Origin: Zoogloea sp.
GTDB taxonomy: Bacteria; Pseudomonadota; Gammaproteobacteria; Burkholderiales; Rhodocyclaceae
Direction: 5' to 3'
Length of the DNA: 42,426 bases
Assembly: GCA_009026175.1 (NCBI GenBank)
Contig: WBTZ01000028.1
Location: 1 to 42,426, forward strand
Shown: piece by piece, positions 1 to 8,401 of the stretch
Numbering within the stretch: position 1 is the stretch's first letter
Layout: the number at the start of each line of letters is the position of its first letter
Translations under genes and position numbers: made by a program
The notes under the pieces: generated by a model
Seen by the model: the letters and a program-made list of their open reading frames with translations, nothing else
Database searches by the model: none
Told to the model about the DNA's origin: nothing

Positions 1-415
1 GGGCGGGGAACCAGCGGTCTTTCTTGGGGGCGACCCTGTTCAGGGACGATACGCCACGGCGTGCAGAGAGGGCTTTGGCCGACTTCGCCGTGGCCGTGGA
101 GCGCTTGGGCTTTTCGGCGGGGGGCCGCGCGGTGGCTTCCACTTCCCGCTTTTCGCGCCAGAAGATCAGCGTCTTGCCGATGTGCTGTACCGATGCGGCG
201 CCCAGTTCGCTGCAGACGGTCGCCATGATGGTGTCGCGCTGGGCCCGGTCTTCTCCGTATACACGAACCTTGATCAGTTCATGGGCCTGCAGGGCGAGGT
301 CGATCTCCTTGAGTACGGCCGGGGTCAGGCCATTGCCGGCCACGCTCACCACGGGGTGGAGATGGTGGGCTTGCGCGCGAAATGCTCGCCGCTGTGCTGG
401 CGTAAGTTCAATCAT
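1..415 (-). CDS. yhbY: YhbY-family ribosome-associated RNA-binding protein (partial, C-terminus off the left edge)
   Basis: The minus strand from the ATG at 415 reads an open frame of 138 codons to the window edge without a stop. The first 95 or so residues form a CRS1/YhbY (CRM) domain, a KH-like RNA-binding fold, with the GNGLT loop near residue 28 and an HELIKV stretch near residue 45, as in E. coli YhbY. The E. coli protein is about 97 residues. Here a basic, Ala/Lys/Arg-rich extension follows ([14 protein letters not shown] and beyond), which is common in betaproteobacterial members. The family associates with pre-50S ribosomes. The gene is divergent from rlmE with only 38 bp between the starts, the same arrangement as in E. 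coli, which supports a shared role in large-subunit maturation. Confidence 0.9.
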   Translation of the reverse strand, partial: MIELTPAQRRAFRAQAHHLHPVVSVAGNGLTPAVLKEIDLALQAHELIKVRVYGEDRAQRDTIMATVCSELGAASVQHIGKTLIFWREKREVEATARPPAEKPKRSTATAKSAKALSARRGVSSLNRVAPKKDRWFPA

Positions 416-453
416 TTTACAACCCATTGAAAAAAGGGCGTAATTGTACCGCG

Positions 454-1071
454 ATGAAGCGTTCGAAGACCAGCAAATCATGGATGGCGGAGCATGTTAA
501 TGATCCGTTCGTCCAGCGCGCGAAGACCGATGGCCTGAGGGCCAGGGCCGCCTACAAACTGATGGAAATCGACGACAAGGACAGGCTGATCCGTCCCGGT
601 ATGGTGGTTGTGGATCTGGGGGCCGCGCCTGGTTCCTGGAGCCAGGTGGCGATCTCGCGCGTCGGAAGCGGAGGGCGCGTGCTTGCACTCGATCTTCTCC
701 CGATGGAGCCCATCCATGGTGTGGAGTTCATGCAGGGGGACTTCCACGACGAGGCGTTCGTCGCCAGCTTCGAGGAGTTGTTGGGCAGCCGGAAGGTCGA
801 TCTGGTCATGTCGGACATCGCCCCCAACATCTCGGGGATCCCTTCGGTTGATCAGGCGCGCTCGGTCTACCTGGCCGAGCTGGCCCTCGATTTTGCCTGT
901 CAGCACCTGGCCCCGCCGGGGCGTTTCCTCGTGAAGGTTTTCCAGGGTGAAGGCTTTGATGCGTTCCGCAAGGCCATGGAGGCGGAGTTCAAGTCCGTGA
1001 TCGTCCGGAAACCCCAGGCTTCCCGCGATCGGAGTTCGGAGGTGTACCTGCTGGGGGCGGGGCGCCGTTGA
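454..1071 (+). CDS. rlmE: 23S rRNA 2'-O-ribose methyltransferase RlmE (FtsJ/RrmJ)
   Basis: A 205-residue protein (E. coli RlmE is 209) that uses S-adenosylmethionine to methylate the 2'-O of U2552 in the 50S subunit. The SAM-binding motif I reads [13 protein letters not shown] near residues 52-64. The catalytic K-D-K-E tetrad can be placed at K35, D121 (in MSDIAPN), K161 and E196. I chose the ATG at 454, which starts MKRSKTSK. An in-frame TTG at 427 would add nine residues that do not fit the family. It is divergent from yhbY and followed, after 134 bp, by ftsH, the classical rlmE-ftsH pair. In E. coli this pair is heat-shock controlled, but no clear sigma-32 site is visible here. Confidence 0.96.
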   Translation: MKRSKTSKSWMAEHVNDPFVQRAKTDGLRARAAYKLMEIDDKDRLIRPGMVVVDLGAAPGSWSQVAISRVGSGGRVLALDLLPMEPIHGVEFMQGDFHDEAFVASFEELLGSRKVDLVMSDIAPNISGIPSVDQARSVYLAELALDFACQHLAPPGRFLVKVFQGEGFDAFRKAMEAEFKSVIVRKPQASRDRSSEVYLLGAGRR

Positions 1072-1131
1072 GTATGTTGCGCTGCACGATCGAATTTGTG
1101 TTCGATTGGGCTTCGCTATGGTGATCATCAT

Positions 1132-1160
1132 TTGATCCAGCGAACGATCGGACATAGAAT
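1132..1160 (+). promoter_or_regulatory. Candidate sigma-70 promoter for ftsH
   Basis: TTGATC at 1132-1137 and TAGAAT at 1155-1160 are separated by exactly 17 bp. The -10 matches the consensus at 5 of 6 positions and the -35 at 4 of 6. Initiation near 1167 would give a leader of about 40 nt before the TTG start of ftsH. A small dyad (ATCGAA 1089-1094, TTCGAT 1101-1106) lies upstream, just after rlmE. This is pattern recognition only. Confidence 0.45.
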
Positions 1161-1205
1161 CGGTCCATTAGGCTGTGGCCCCTGACGGGCATTCAAGGAA
1201 TCGTT

Positions 1206-3098
1206 TTGAACAATCTCTTCAAGAATCTTGCGATCTGGTTGGTTATCGGTGTGGTGCTGATGACCGTCTTCAATCAGTTCAACAGTCGGCAGACCGCCCA
1301 GAACTCGGTCGAATACTCCCAGTTCATGGAGGACGCCAAGCAGGGCAAGATCGCCAAGGCTGTCGTCGATGGCCGCACCGTGCGTGCTACGACCCAGGAC
1401 GGCCGTCAGGTGACCGTCTACACTCCTGGCGTCCAGGATATCTGGATGGTCGGCGACCTGATGAAGTACGGCGTCAAGGTCACTGCAGCCAAGCCCGAGG
1501 AAGAGCAGTCCTTCCTGATGAACATTTTCGTCTCGTGGTTCCCGATGATCCTGCTCATCGGCGTGTGGGTGTTCTTCATGCGCCAGATGCAGGGGGGCGG
1601 GCGCGGAGGCGCATTCTCCTTCGGCAAGTCGAAGGCCAAGATGCTTGACGAGAGTGCCAACACCGTGACCTTTGCCGACGTGGCGGGTTGCGACGAGGCC
1701 AAGGAAGAGGTCAGCGAACTCGTCGAGTTCCTGCGTGATCCGACCAAGTTCCAGAAGCTGGGCGGTCACATCCCCAAGGGGGTGCTGATGGTCGGCTCGC
1801 CGGGTACCGGCAAGACGCTGCTCGCCAAGGCCATTGCCGGTGAGGCCAAGGTGCCGTTCTTCTCCATCTCGGGCTCGGATTTCGTCGAGATGTTTGTCGG
1901 CGTCGGTGCGGCCCGGGTGCGCGACATGTTCGAGCAGGCCAAGAAGCAGGCGCCCTGCATCATCTTCATCGATGAAATCGATGCCGTAGGTCGTCAGCGC
2001 GGCGCAGGCCTGGGTGGCGGCAATGACGAGCGTGAGCAGACCCTGAACCAGCTGCTGGTCGAGATGGACGGCTTCGAGGGCGTTTCCGGCGTGATCGTGA
2101 TTGCGGCCACCAACCGTCCTGACGTGCTCGATCCGGCGCTGCTGCGTCCGGGGCGTTTTGACCGCCAGGTCGTGGTGCCGCTCCCCGATATCAGGGGGCG
2201 TGAGCAGATCCTGCGGGTGCACATGCGCAAGGTGCCCATTGCTCCGGACGTGGATGCAATGATCCTGGCCCGTGGTTGCCCCGGCTTTGCGGGTGCCGAC
2301 CTGGCCAACCTCGTCAATGAGGCTGCGCTGTTCGCAGCCCGTGGCAACAAGCGCCTGGTCGATATGGATGACTTCGAGCGCGCCAAGGACAAGATCATGA
2401 TGGGCGCGGAGCGCCGCTCCATGGTGATGCCCGAGGAGGAGCGCCGTAATACGGCTTATCACGAGTCCGGTCATGCGGTGGTCGCCAAGTGCCTGACCAA
2501 GACGGATCCAGTGCACAAGGTGACGATCATTCCGCGGGGCCGCGCGCTCGGCGTGACCATGCAGCTGCCTGAGCAGGATCGCTACAGTCAGGATCGCGAG
2601 CGGCTGCTGCAGACGATCGCCGTGCTGTTTGGTGGGCGGATCGCCGAGGAGCTGTTCATGAACCAGATGACGACGGGCGCCTCGAACGACTTCCAGCGTG
2701 CCACCGATCTGGCCCGGCGCATGGTCACCCAGTGGGGTATGTCGGACAACCTCGGTCCCATGGTCTATGGGGAGGAGGAGGGTGAGGTTTTCCTCGGAAG
2801 GTCCGTCACGACCCACAAGAACATGTCCGAGGCCACGCTGCAGAAGGTTGACGCGGAAATCCGCCGGATTCTTGACCAGCAGTACGCTCTCGCCCGCCGG
2901 ATCCTCGAGGAAAGCCGCGACAAGGTCGAGGCCATGACCGCCGCGCTGCTCGAACTGGAGACGATTGATGCCGACCAGATCAATGACATCATGGCAGGGC
3001 GTGCGCCCCGTCCTCCCAAGCCGTCGTCGGTGCATCCGCGGCGCTCGGGTGACGATACTCCGGGCGCAGAGCCGACTGCCGCAGCCCCTGTGGCCTGA
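1206..3098 (+). CDS. ftsH: ATP-dependent zinc metalloprotease FtsH
   Basis: A 630-residue membrane-anchored AAA+ protease that degrades misfolded membrane proteins and regulators such as LpxC and sigma-32 in E. coli. Transmembrane segments lie at about residues 5-24 and 98-118, flanking a small periplasmic domain. The AAA module has a P-loop GSPGTGKT (197-204), Walker B IIFIDEID and the second region of homology ending in LRPGRFDR. The zinc site HESGH is at 419-423. The C-terminus is Pro/Ala-rich. The start is TTG at 1206, preceded by AAGGA at 1195-1199; it gives [11 protein letters not shown], matching the family N-terminus. The P-loop has Ser where E. coli has Pro (GPPGTGKT). A strong hairpin terminator follows, separating it from folP. 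Confidence 0.98.
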   Translation: MNNLFKNLAIWLVIGVVLMTVFNQFNSRQTAQNSVEYSQFMEDAKQGKIAKAVVDGRTVRATTQDGRQVTVYTPGVQDIWMVGDLMKYGVKVTAAKPEEEQSFLMNIFVSWFPMILLIGVWVFFMRQMQGGGRGGAFSFGKSKAKMLDESANTVTFADVAGCDEAKEEVSELVEFLRDPTKFQKLGGHIPKGVLMVGSPGTGKTLLAKAIAGEAKVPFFSISGSDFVEMFVGVGAARVRDMFEQAKKQAPCIIFIDEIDAVGRQRGAGLGGGNDEREQTLNQLLVEMDGFEGVSGVIVIAATNRPDVLDPALLRPGRFDRQVVVPLPDIRGREQILRVHMRKVPIAPDVDAMILARGCPGFAGADLANLVNEAALFAARGNKRLVDMDDFERAKDKIMMGAERRSMVMPEEERRNTAYHESGHAVVAKCLTKTDPVHKVTIIPRGRALGVTMQLPEQDRYSQDRERLLQTIAVLFGGRIAEELFMNQMTTGASNDFQRATDLARRMVTQWGMSDNLGPMVYGEEEGEVFLGRSVTTHKNMSEATLQKVDAEIRRILDQQYALARRILEESRDKVEAMTAALLELETIDADQINDIMAGRAPRPPKPSSVHPRRSGDDTPGAEPTAAAPVA

Positions 3099-3118
3099 GT
3101 ACCTCGGTTGATTTCAAG

Positions 3119-3147
3119 GGCCGGTCCTAGACCGGCCTTATTCATTT
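3119..3147 (+). terminator. Rho-independent terminator after ftsH
   Basis: A perfect 8-bp stem, GGCCGGTC (3119-3126) and GACCGGCC (3130-3137), closes on a CTA loop and is followed by the T-rich TTATTCATTT. It lies 20 bp after the ftsH stop and 14 bp before folP, so folP expression by readthrough should be limited unless termination is partial. Confidence 0.85.
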
Positions 3148-3160
3148 CTGGATTCCAATC

Positions 3161-3991
3161 ATGTTTTCCGTAATCGATTGCGGGCGCTTCAAGCTGGACT
3201 TGAGCGCGCCGCGCATCATGGCGATCATCAACGTCACCCCCGACTCGTTTTCGGCGCCCGGTCATATGACCGTGGATGCAGCACTGAGGGCCGCTGAGCT
3301 CGCGGTGGAGGAGGGAGCTGACATGCTGGACATCGGAGGGGAGTCGTCCAGGCCGGGGGCGCTGCCGGTGTCAGAGCAGGAAGAGCTTGACCGCGTGGTG
3401 CCGGTGGTGGAGGCGTTGGCCTCGTTCGGCCTTCCCTTGTCAGTCGATACCGTCAAGCCGGGGGTGATGAAGGCTGTCATCTCGGCGGGGGCTGACATGA
3501 TCAATGACATCGCGGGGTTCAGGGCAGAGGGGGCGCTTGATGCGGTTGCGGAGGCCTCGGTCGCGCTCTGTGTGATGCACATGAAGGGGCAGCCCGGCAC
3601 GATGCAGCTTGCGCCCGAGTACTCTGAGGTCTGTCAGGAGGTGTCGGAGTTTTTGTCCGGGAGGGTAGGGGTCCTCGAGGCTGCGGGCGTTGCCCGGCAG
3701 AGAATCGTGCTCGATCCCGGATTCGGATTTGGCAAGTCGCTCGAGCATAACCTTGCGATGCTGCGTGACCTCGAGGCGTTTCTGGCGTTGGGCTTTCCCT
3801 TGCTCGTTGGTATGTCCAGAAAGACCATGCTGGGTCAGATTACCGGCCGGGATGTGTCCGGGCGGGCGATAGCGGGGGCCGTGGCGGCCTTTGCTGCGGT
3901 GGAGCGAGGTGCCAGGATCGTGCGTACCCATGATGTTGCGCAGACTCGTGATGCACTTCGGGTCTGGGGTGCGCTGGAGGCTGCCGCTTGA
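3161..3991 (+). CDS. folP: Dihydropteroate synthase
   Basis: A 276-residue TIM-barrel enzyme that joins p-aminobenzoate to 6-hydroxymethyl-7,8-dihydropterin pyrophosphate in folate synthesis. It is the target of sulfonamides in the family. The diagnostic strings are present in order: NVTPDSFS (about 24-31), DIGGESSRPGA, DIAGF, MHMKGQPGTMQ, DPGFGFGKS and GMSRK, with RTHDV near the C-terminus. Length matches E. coli FolP (282). The ATG at 3161 gives MFSVIDCGRF; the Shine-Dalgarno signal is weak. It heads a folP-glmM-tpiA-secG run after the ftsH terminator, with 57 bp to the favoured glmM start. Confidence 0.97.
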   Translation: MFSVIDCGRFKLDLSAPRIMAIINVTPDSFSAPGHMTVDAALRAAELAVEEGADMLDIGGESSRPGALPVSEQEELDRVVPVVEALASFGLPLSVDTVKPGVMKAVISAGADMINDIAGFRAEGALDAVAEASVALCVMHMKGQPGTMQLAPEYSEVCQEVSEFLSGRVGVLEAAGVARQRIVLDPGFGFGKSLEHNLAMLRDLEAFLALGFPLLVGMSRKTMLGQITGRDVSGRAIAGAVAAFAAVERGARIVRTHDVAQTRDALRVWGALEAAA

Positions 3992-4048
3992 AGCAGGAGT
4001 CCGGGATAATCCGGTTTTACATCTGCAATGCATGTAAGTGAGGAAGAG

Positions 4049-5404
4049 ATGTCTCGACGGTATTTTGGAACGGATGGTGTGCGTGGTTGTGTGGGGGAGG
4101 CGCCCATTACTCCCGATTTCTGCCTGCGTCTCGGCTATGCGGCCGGCAAAACTCTCGTCGCCCATGAGCGTCTCCGACCTTCGGAGCATCCGGCCGTGAT
4201 CATCGGCAAGGACACGCGCATTTCGGGGTACATGCTCGAATCCACCCTGGAGGCCGGTTTCTCTGCGGCCGGTGTTGACGTGTACCTCGCCGGCCCCCTG
4301 CCGACCCCGGCCATCGCCTATCTCACCCGGGCCCTGCGTCTGCAGGCCGGAGTTGTCATCTCGGCCTCTCATAACCCCTTTGAAGACAACGGGATCAAGT
4401 TCTTTTCCGCAGCGGGGACCAAGCTGCCTGATGCGGTCGAACTGGAGATCGAAGAGCGTCTGGATGAGCCCATGGGCTGCGAGCCCTCATCCCGGCTGGG
4501 CAAGGCAAAGCGGATCGACGATGCGCGGGGGCGTTACGTCGAGTTCTGCAAGAGCACCTTTCCGAATGAGCTCGATCTGCGGGGCATGAAGATTGCGCTG
4601 GATTGTGCGCATGGTGCGGCATATATGGTCGCCCCCAAGGTCTTCCACGAGCTGGGTGCTGAGCTGCATCTGGTTGGCGTCGACCCCAACGGCCTGAACA
4701 TCAATGAGAGCGTCGGTGCGACCTCTCCAGAGAGCGTGCGCAAGGCCGTGCTTGAAAGCGGCGCCGATCTCGGCATTTCCCTTGACGGTGACGGCGACCG
4801 CCTGATCATGGCCGATGCGGACGGGGAGGTGTATGACGGAGACAAGCTTCTTTATGTGATCGCGAAGGCCGCAGCCCGGCGGGGGAAGGCCAATGGTGTG
4901 GTCGGAACCTTGATGAGCAATCTGGGTTTCGAGCATGCGATCGGCAGGCTTGGATTGCCTTTTGCCAGGGCCAAGGTCGGTGATCGCTATGTGCTTGAGA
5001 TGATGCACGAGAAGGGCTGGACCCTCGGTGGCGAGAACTCGGGGCACATCATCTGTCTGGATCGACACACGACGGGGGATGGCATCATTGCAGCCCTCCA
5101 GGTGCTGGCCGCGCTGCTGCAAGAGAAGGCGACGCTCAAGGAGATGTGTGCAGATCTGGTCTTCTATCCGCAGAAACTGGTGAATGTGCGGATCAAGCCG
5201 GGCTTCTCGTGGGTAGGTAACGGTGCCATCCAGGATGCGGTCGATTCCGCCACGGCCGAGCTGGCCGGGGCAGGGCGCGTGCTGTTGCGGCCGTCCGGGA
5301 CGGAGCCCCTGCTGCGGGTCATGGTCGAGGGCGAGGACGCCGTGCGCGTGGACAGGATTGCTCATGGCATTGCAGAGGTTGTGAGGCGCGAGGCTGAGCG
5401 CTGA
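4049..5404 (+). CDS. glmM: Phosphoglucosamine mutase
   Basis: A 451-residue alpha-D-phosphohexomutase that converts glucosamine-6-phosphate to glucosamine-1-phosphate for UDP-GlcNAc, peptidoglycan and lipopolysaccharide. The N-terminal [10 protein letters not shown] is typical. The phosphoserine loop ISASHNP places the catalytic Ser at residue 107. The magnesium loop DGDGDR occupies 246-251 and the sugar-phosphate loop RPSGTEP lies near the C-terminus. I prefer the ATG at 4049: it has AGGA at 4041-4044 with good spacing and gives the family N-terminus [10 protein letters not shown]. The upstream in-frame ATG at 4028 would add seven residues. It follows folP as in E. coli ftsH-folP-glmM. Confidence 0.97.
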   Translation: MSRRYFGTDGVRGCVGEAPITPDFCLRLGYAAGKTLVAHERLRPSEHPAVIIGKDTRISGYMLESTLEAGFSAAGVDVYLAGPLPTPAIAYLTRALRLQAGVVISASHNPFEDNGIKFFSAAGTKLPDAVELEIEERLDEPMGCEPSSRLGKAKRIDDARGRYVEFCKSTFPNELDLRGMKIALDCAHGAAYMVAPKVFHELGAELHLVGVDPNGLNINESVGATSPESVRKAVLESGADLGISLDGDGDRLIMADADGEVYDGDKLLYVIAKAAARRGKANGVVGTLMSNLGFEHAIGRLGLPFARAKVGDRYVLEMMHEKGWTLGGENSGHIICLDRHTTGDGIIAALQVLAALLQEKATLKEMCADLVFYPQKLVNVRIKPGFSWVGNGAIQDAVDSATAELAGAGRVLLRPSGTEPLLRVMVEGEDAVRVDRIAHGIAEVVRREAER

Positions 5405-5496
5405 TGGAGTCCATCGCTGGCGGGTCTGCACGATGCCAGCAGGCTCGGTTTTGACCTGAGGTGTCTCCAGAGATAGAATCAAAGGATTTGGCTTCG

Positions 5497-6270
5497 GTGT
5501 CGGACGTGAGGAAAAAGCTTGTAGTTGGAAACTGGAAGATGAACGGGTCTCTCGCAGGCAATGCGCAGTTGCTGCTGGGGCTGGCCGAGAATCCTCCGGT
5601 CGATGCCGTGGATGTCGCGGTCTGTCCGCCGTTTGTATACCTTGGGCAGGCTGCTTCCGGCCTTGATGGTTGCGGGATCGTCCTGGGTGCCCAGAATCTG
5701 GCTGCTTTTGCCGGTGGAGCCTATACGGGCGAGATCTCTGCATCCATGCTTCGTGATCTGGGGTGTGAGTGGGTCATCGTCGGGCACTCCGAGCGCCGTG
5801 GGTACTTCGGCGAATCCGATGCGCTCGTCGTGGAGAAGTTGCGGGTCGCGCTTGCGGCGGGGCTGCGTCCGATTGTCTGTGTCGGTGAAACTCTCGCGCA
5901 GCGCGAGTCCGGTCTGGCGGAGCAGGTGGTGGGGGCCCAGGTGGATGCCTTGACGCAGGGCCTGCCCGATGCCGATGCGAAATCCATTGTGCTGGCCTAT
6001 GAGCCGGTTTGGGCCATCGGTACGGGGCGTACCGCGACGCCGGAGCAGGCGCAGGAAATGCATGTGTTCATCCGCCAGCGATTGTCTGCTGGCGGCTGGT
6101 TGGGTGAAGAGGTTCGAGTGCTGTATGGTGGGAGTGTCACCGCGGATAACGCGTCACTCCTGTTTGGCAAGCCGGATATCGATGGGGCGCTGGTTGGTGG
6201 AGCCTCCCTGGTTGCCGGGAATTTTCTGGCTATTTGCGCGGCCGCTGCGCGTGTGTCGAGCGGCATTTAA
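5497..6270 (+). CDS. tpiA: Triosephosphate isomerase
   Basis: A glycolytic and gluconeogenic TIM-barrel enzyme interconverting dihydroxyacetone phosphate and glyceraldehyde-3-phosphate. From the GTG at 5497 it is 257 residues (E. coli 255). Active-site residues fall at N12, K14 (GNWKMNG), H97 (VGHSER) and E169 (AYEPVWAIGTG). The phosphate-binding YGGSV and GGASL loops are present. The start is uncertain. GTG 5497 has AAGGA at 5482-5486 ten bases upstream. GTG 5506 would give the most family-like beginning, and GTG 5461 is also in frame but adds 12 unlikely residues. tpiA between glmM and secG is an arrangement also seen in pseudomonads and other betaproteobacteria. Confidence 0.95.
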   Translation: MSDVRKKLVVGNWKMNGSLAGNAQLLLGLAENPPVDAVDVAVCPPFVYLGQAASGLDGCGIVLGAQNLAAFAGGAYTGEISASMLRDLGCEWVIVGHSERRGYFGESDALVVEKLRVALAAGLRPIVCVGETLAQRESGLAEQVVGAQVDALTQGLPDADAKSIVLAYEPVWAIGTGRTATPEQAQEMHVFIRQRLSAGGWLGEEVRVLYGGSVTADNASLLFGKPDIDGALVGGASLVAGNFLAICAAAARVSSGI

Positions 6271-6281
6271 CGGAGATGGTG

Positions 6282-6647
6282 ATGGGTGGTCTGGTTTTTT
6301 CTATTGTTCTGACCGTGCACGTTCTGGCGGGTCTCGGTGTGATCGGCCTGGTGCTGATGCAGCATGGCAAGGGGGCTGACATGGGCGCGGCGTTCGGTAG
6401 TGGCGCCTCGGGCAGCCTTTTCGGCTCGTCCGGCTCCGCGAATTTCCTCAGTCGTACGACGGGGGTGCTGGCCGGGGTGTTCTTTGTGACCAGCCTCAGC
6501 CTGAGCTACTTGTCGGGTGCCAAGTCCCCTGCGGCGACCAGCGTGATGGAGGGTGCGGCGGTTCAGGTGCCGGCTCCGGCTGCAAATTCGGCAGCTCCTG
6601 CGGCGCCGGCTGGGGATGCATCGAAGGCCAAGGATATTCCCCGATAA
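6282..6647 (+). CDS. secG: Preprotein translocase subunit SecG
   Basis: A 121-residue membrane protein, the small accessory subunit of the SecYEG channel. Two hydrophobic helices (about 3-25 and 55-78) flank the conserved Gly/Ser/Phe-rich loop with GADMGAAFGSGASGS and LFGSSGSANFLSR, which are the SecG hallmarks. The C-terminal 40 residues are Ala/Pro-rich and variable. I chose ATG 6282 because GGAG at 6272-6275 sits six bases upstream. The ATG at 6276 directly abuts that ribosome site. It is 11 bp behind tpiA and directly upstream of the tRNA-Leu gene. Confidence 0.95.
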   Translation: MGGLVFSIVLTVHVLAGLGVIGLVLMQHGKGADMGAAFGSGASGSLFGSSGSANFLSRTTGVLAGVFFVTSLSLSYLSGAKSPAATSVMEGAAVQVPAPAANSAAPAAPAGDASKAKDIPR

Positions 6648-6660
6648 AAATATGTAATGC

Positions 6661-6689
6661 TTGGCGCTGCAGGGTGATTGGCTTATAAT
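6661..6689 (+). promoter_or_regulatory. Strong sigma-70 promoter of the tRNA-Leu gene
   Basis: A consensus TATAAT lies at 6684-6689, and TTGGCG at 6661-6666 stands 17 bp upstream. The -10 is followed by GCGCAGCG, a GC-rich discriminator of the sort found at stringently controlled stable-RNA promoters. The predicted start near 6696 is about 14 nt before the mature tRNA end. Readthrough past the downstream hairpin could also contribute to nuo transcription. Confidence 0.7.
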
Positions 6690-6709
6690 GCGCAGCGTCA
6701 AAACGTAAA

Positions 6710-6794
6710 GCCGACGTGGTGAAATTGGTAGACACGCTATCTTGAGGGGGTAGTGGCGAAAGCCGTATGAGTTCGAGTCTCATCGTCGGCACCA
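6710..6794 (+). tRNA. tRNA-Leu (anticodon GAG)
   Basis: The 85-nt gene has a 7-bp acceptor stem (GCCGACG at 6710-6716 with CGTCGGC at 6784-6790), discriminator A and an encoded CCA at 6792-6794. The anticodon loop CTTGAGG places GAG at 6744-6746. There is a long class II variable arm (TGGCGAAAGCC) and a T-arm with TTCGAGT closed by ATGAG/CTCAT. It reads CUC/CUU leucine codons. It is close in sequence to E. coli leuU, which also follows secG. Confidence 0.97.
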
Positions 6795-6811
6795 TAAAAA
6801 AGTACGCAGTT

Positions 6812-6837
6812 CGCCCGCATTCCGCGGGCGTTTGCTT
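6812..6837 (+). terminator. Hairpin between tRNA-Leu and nuoA (terminator or attenuator)
   Basis: A perfect 7-bp stem, CGCCCGC (6812-6818) and GCGGGCG (6824-6830), has an ATTCC loop and is followed by TTTGCTT. The short and interrupted T-run suggests partial termination. It is 17 nt after the tRNA and 44 nt before nuoA. Confidence 0.65.
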
Positions 6838-6881
6838 GAAGGCAGCTAGAAATAGTGCTGTCGGTTGCGGGAGCTCAAGCT

Positions 6882-7256
6882 ATGTTGGAAACCTATTTTC
6901 CAGTTCTTGTTTTTATCCTGTTCGCGGCCGCTTTCGGTTTCATTCCAATCCTGGCTGGCTGGGTCCTCGGGCCAAATAAGCCTGACGCAGAAAAACTCTC
7001 CCCGTTTGAATGCGGCTTTGAGCCTTTTGAAGATGCGCGCATCAAGTTCGATGTTCGTTATTATCTTCTCGCCATTCTGTTCATTCTTTTCGATCTCGAA
7101 ATCGCATTTCTTTTTCCCTGGGCAACCATTCTCCGGGAAATTGCAGCGAATGAATCCATTCGTCTTTTCGGTTTCTTCGAGATGATTGTTTTTCTCGGCA
7201 TTCTCTTGCTCGGCTATGTCTATGTCTGGAAGAAGGGTGCGCTGGACTGGGAATGA
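6882..7256 (+). CDS. nuoA: NADH-quinone oxidoreductase subunit A
   Basis: A 124-residue membrane subunit of complex I with three predicted helices (about 5-27, 60-82 and 91-114). The family strings FECGFEP and [15 protein letters not shown] are present; the latter carries the acidic residues near the quinone/proton junction with NuoH and NuoJ. ATG 6882 gives MLETYFPV and has GGGAG at 6868-6872. An upstream in-frame start at 6855 would add nine residues without family support. It is the first gene of the nuo operon, 87 bp downstream of the tRNA. Confidence 0.96.
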   Translation: MLETYFPVLVFILFAAAFGFIPILAGWVLGPNKPDAEKLSPFECGFEPFEDARIKFDVRYYLLAILFILFDLEIAFLFPWATILREIAANESIRLFGFFEMIVFLGILLLGYVYVWKKGALDWE

Positions 7257-7302
7257 TTCGTCGAACTGCATCGGCGGACAAATTGTTGCATAGAGGGTTT
7301 CT

Positions 7303-7779
7303 ATGAGCATCGAAGGTGTTTTCAAGGAAGGGTTTGTCACCACTTCGCTTGATACGGTAATCAACTGGACTCGTACGGGTTCTCTGTGGCCAATGACTTT
7401 CGGGCTCGCCTGTTGCGCAGTCGAGATGATTCATGCGGGCTGCTCTCGTTATGACCTTGACCGGTTCGGCGTGGTGTTCCGGCCCAGCCCCCGGCAGTCG
7501 GACCTGATGATCGTTGCCGGCACGCTGTGCAACAAGATGGCTCCGGCTCTCCGCAAGGTTTACGACCAGATGTCCGAGCCGCGGTGGGTGATCTCCATGG
7601 GGTCCTGCGCCAATGGGGGCGGTTACTACCACTACTCCTATTCCGTGGTTCGTGGTTGCGATCGGATCGTGCCGGTCGATGTCTATGTGCCTGGTTGCCC
7701 TCCGACCGCGGAAGCGCTGCTTTACGGCATCGTTCAACTTCAGAACAAGATCAAGCGCGAATGCACCATCGCCCGCTGA
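7303..7779 (+). CDS. nuoB: NADH-quinone oxidoreductase subunit B (cluster N2)
   Basis: A 158-residue peripheral subunit that carries the terminal 4Fe-4S cluster N2, which donates electrons to quinone. The cluster ligands are visible as the adjacent pair C37-C38 (ACCAVEM), C102 (GSCANGGG) and C132 (PGCPPT). The start [10 protein letters not shown] is unambiguous at ATG 7303, 46 bp after nuoA. Length is normal for a betaproteobacterial NuoB, shorter than E. coli's 220 because the E. coli N-terminal extension is absent. Confidence 0.97.
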   Translation: MSIEGVFKEGFVTTSLDTVINWTRTGSLWPMTFGLACCAVEMIHAGCSRYDLDRFGVVFRPSPRQSDLMIVAGTLCNKMAPALRKVYDQMSEPRWVISMGSCANGGGYYHYSYSVVRGCDRIVPVDVYVPGCPPTAEALLYGIVQLQNKIKRECTIAR

Positions 7780-7798
7780 TCGCTGAGCATTGACCATC

Positions 7799-8401
7799 AT
7801 GAGTGAAAAACTTGAGCGTCTGAGCCAGGTCCTGGCAGAAAAGCTGGGCGAACGCGCCAAAAGCCTGGTTCTGGCCACCGGCGAACTGACCCTGGTTGTG
7901 TCCGCCGGGGACTACTCTTCCGTAGCAGTGCTCCTGCGCGATGATCCCGACCTGAAGTTCGAGCAGCTCGTCGACCTCACCGGACTGGATTATTCCTCTT
8001 ATGCAGGGCAGGAGCAGCCGGGCCGTTTTGCCGTCTCGGTTCATCTGCTTTCGGTCAGCAAGAATGTTCGTCTGCGTCTTCGTGTCTTCGCCGAGGATGA
8101 GTCCTTCCCCATGCTGGATTCGGTCTGCGAGATCTGGCCGAGCGCAAACTGGTTCGAGCGCGAGGCTTTCGACCTGTTTGGTATCGTTTTTCCGAATCAC
8201 CCGGATCTGCGCCGGATTCTCACCGACTACGGCTTTGTCGGCTATCCGTTCCGCAAGGATTTCCCGGTCTCCGGCTATGTGGAAATGCGCTATGACCAGG
8301 AGCTGGGCCGTGTGGTCTATCAGCCGGTCAGCATTGAGCCGCGTGAGAACACCCCGCGCATCGTGCGCGACGAAAATTATGGAAATGTAGGCAATGGCTG
8401 A
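7799..8401 (+). CDS. nuoC: NADH-quinone oxidoreductase subunit C
   Basis: A 200-residue peripheral-arm subunit, the 30-kDa complex I family. The signature [20 protein letters not shown] is present around residues 120-140, followed by [17 protein letters not shown] 7799 is chosen over the in-frame TTG at 7790, which would add only three residues. NuoC is encoded separately from NuoD here, unlike the fused NuoCD of E. coli. Its last eight bases overlap the start of nuoD, so the two are probably translationally coupled. Confidence 0.96.
   Translation: MSEKLERLSQVLAEKLGERAKSLVLATGELTLVVSAGDYSSVAVLLRDDPDLKFEQLVDLTGLDYSSYAGQEQPGRFAVSVHLLSVSKNVRLRLRVFAEDESFPMLDSVCEIWPSANWFEREAFDLFGIVFPNHPDLRRILTDYGFVGYPFRKDFPVSGYVEMRYDQELGRVVYQPVSIEPRENTPRIVRDENYGNVGNG

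Noticed and set aside
443-448. Minus-strand TACAAT as the yhbY promoter
   Set aside because: The hexamer at the required -35 distance does not resemble the consensus.
1128-3035. A 635-codon minus-strand open frame opposite ftsH
   Set aside because: His/Leu/Asp-rich shadow translation with no domain; the plus strand encodes an intact FtsH.
4001-4020. CCGG-GATAAT-CCGG followed by TTTT between folP and glmM as a terminator
   Set aside because: Only a 4-bp stem; too weak, and glmM is expected to be co-transcribed with folP.
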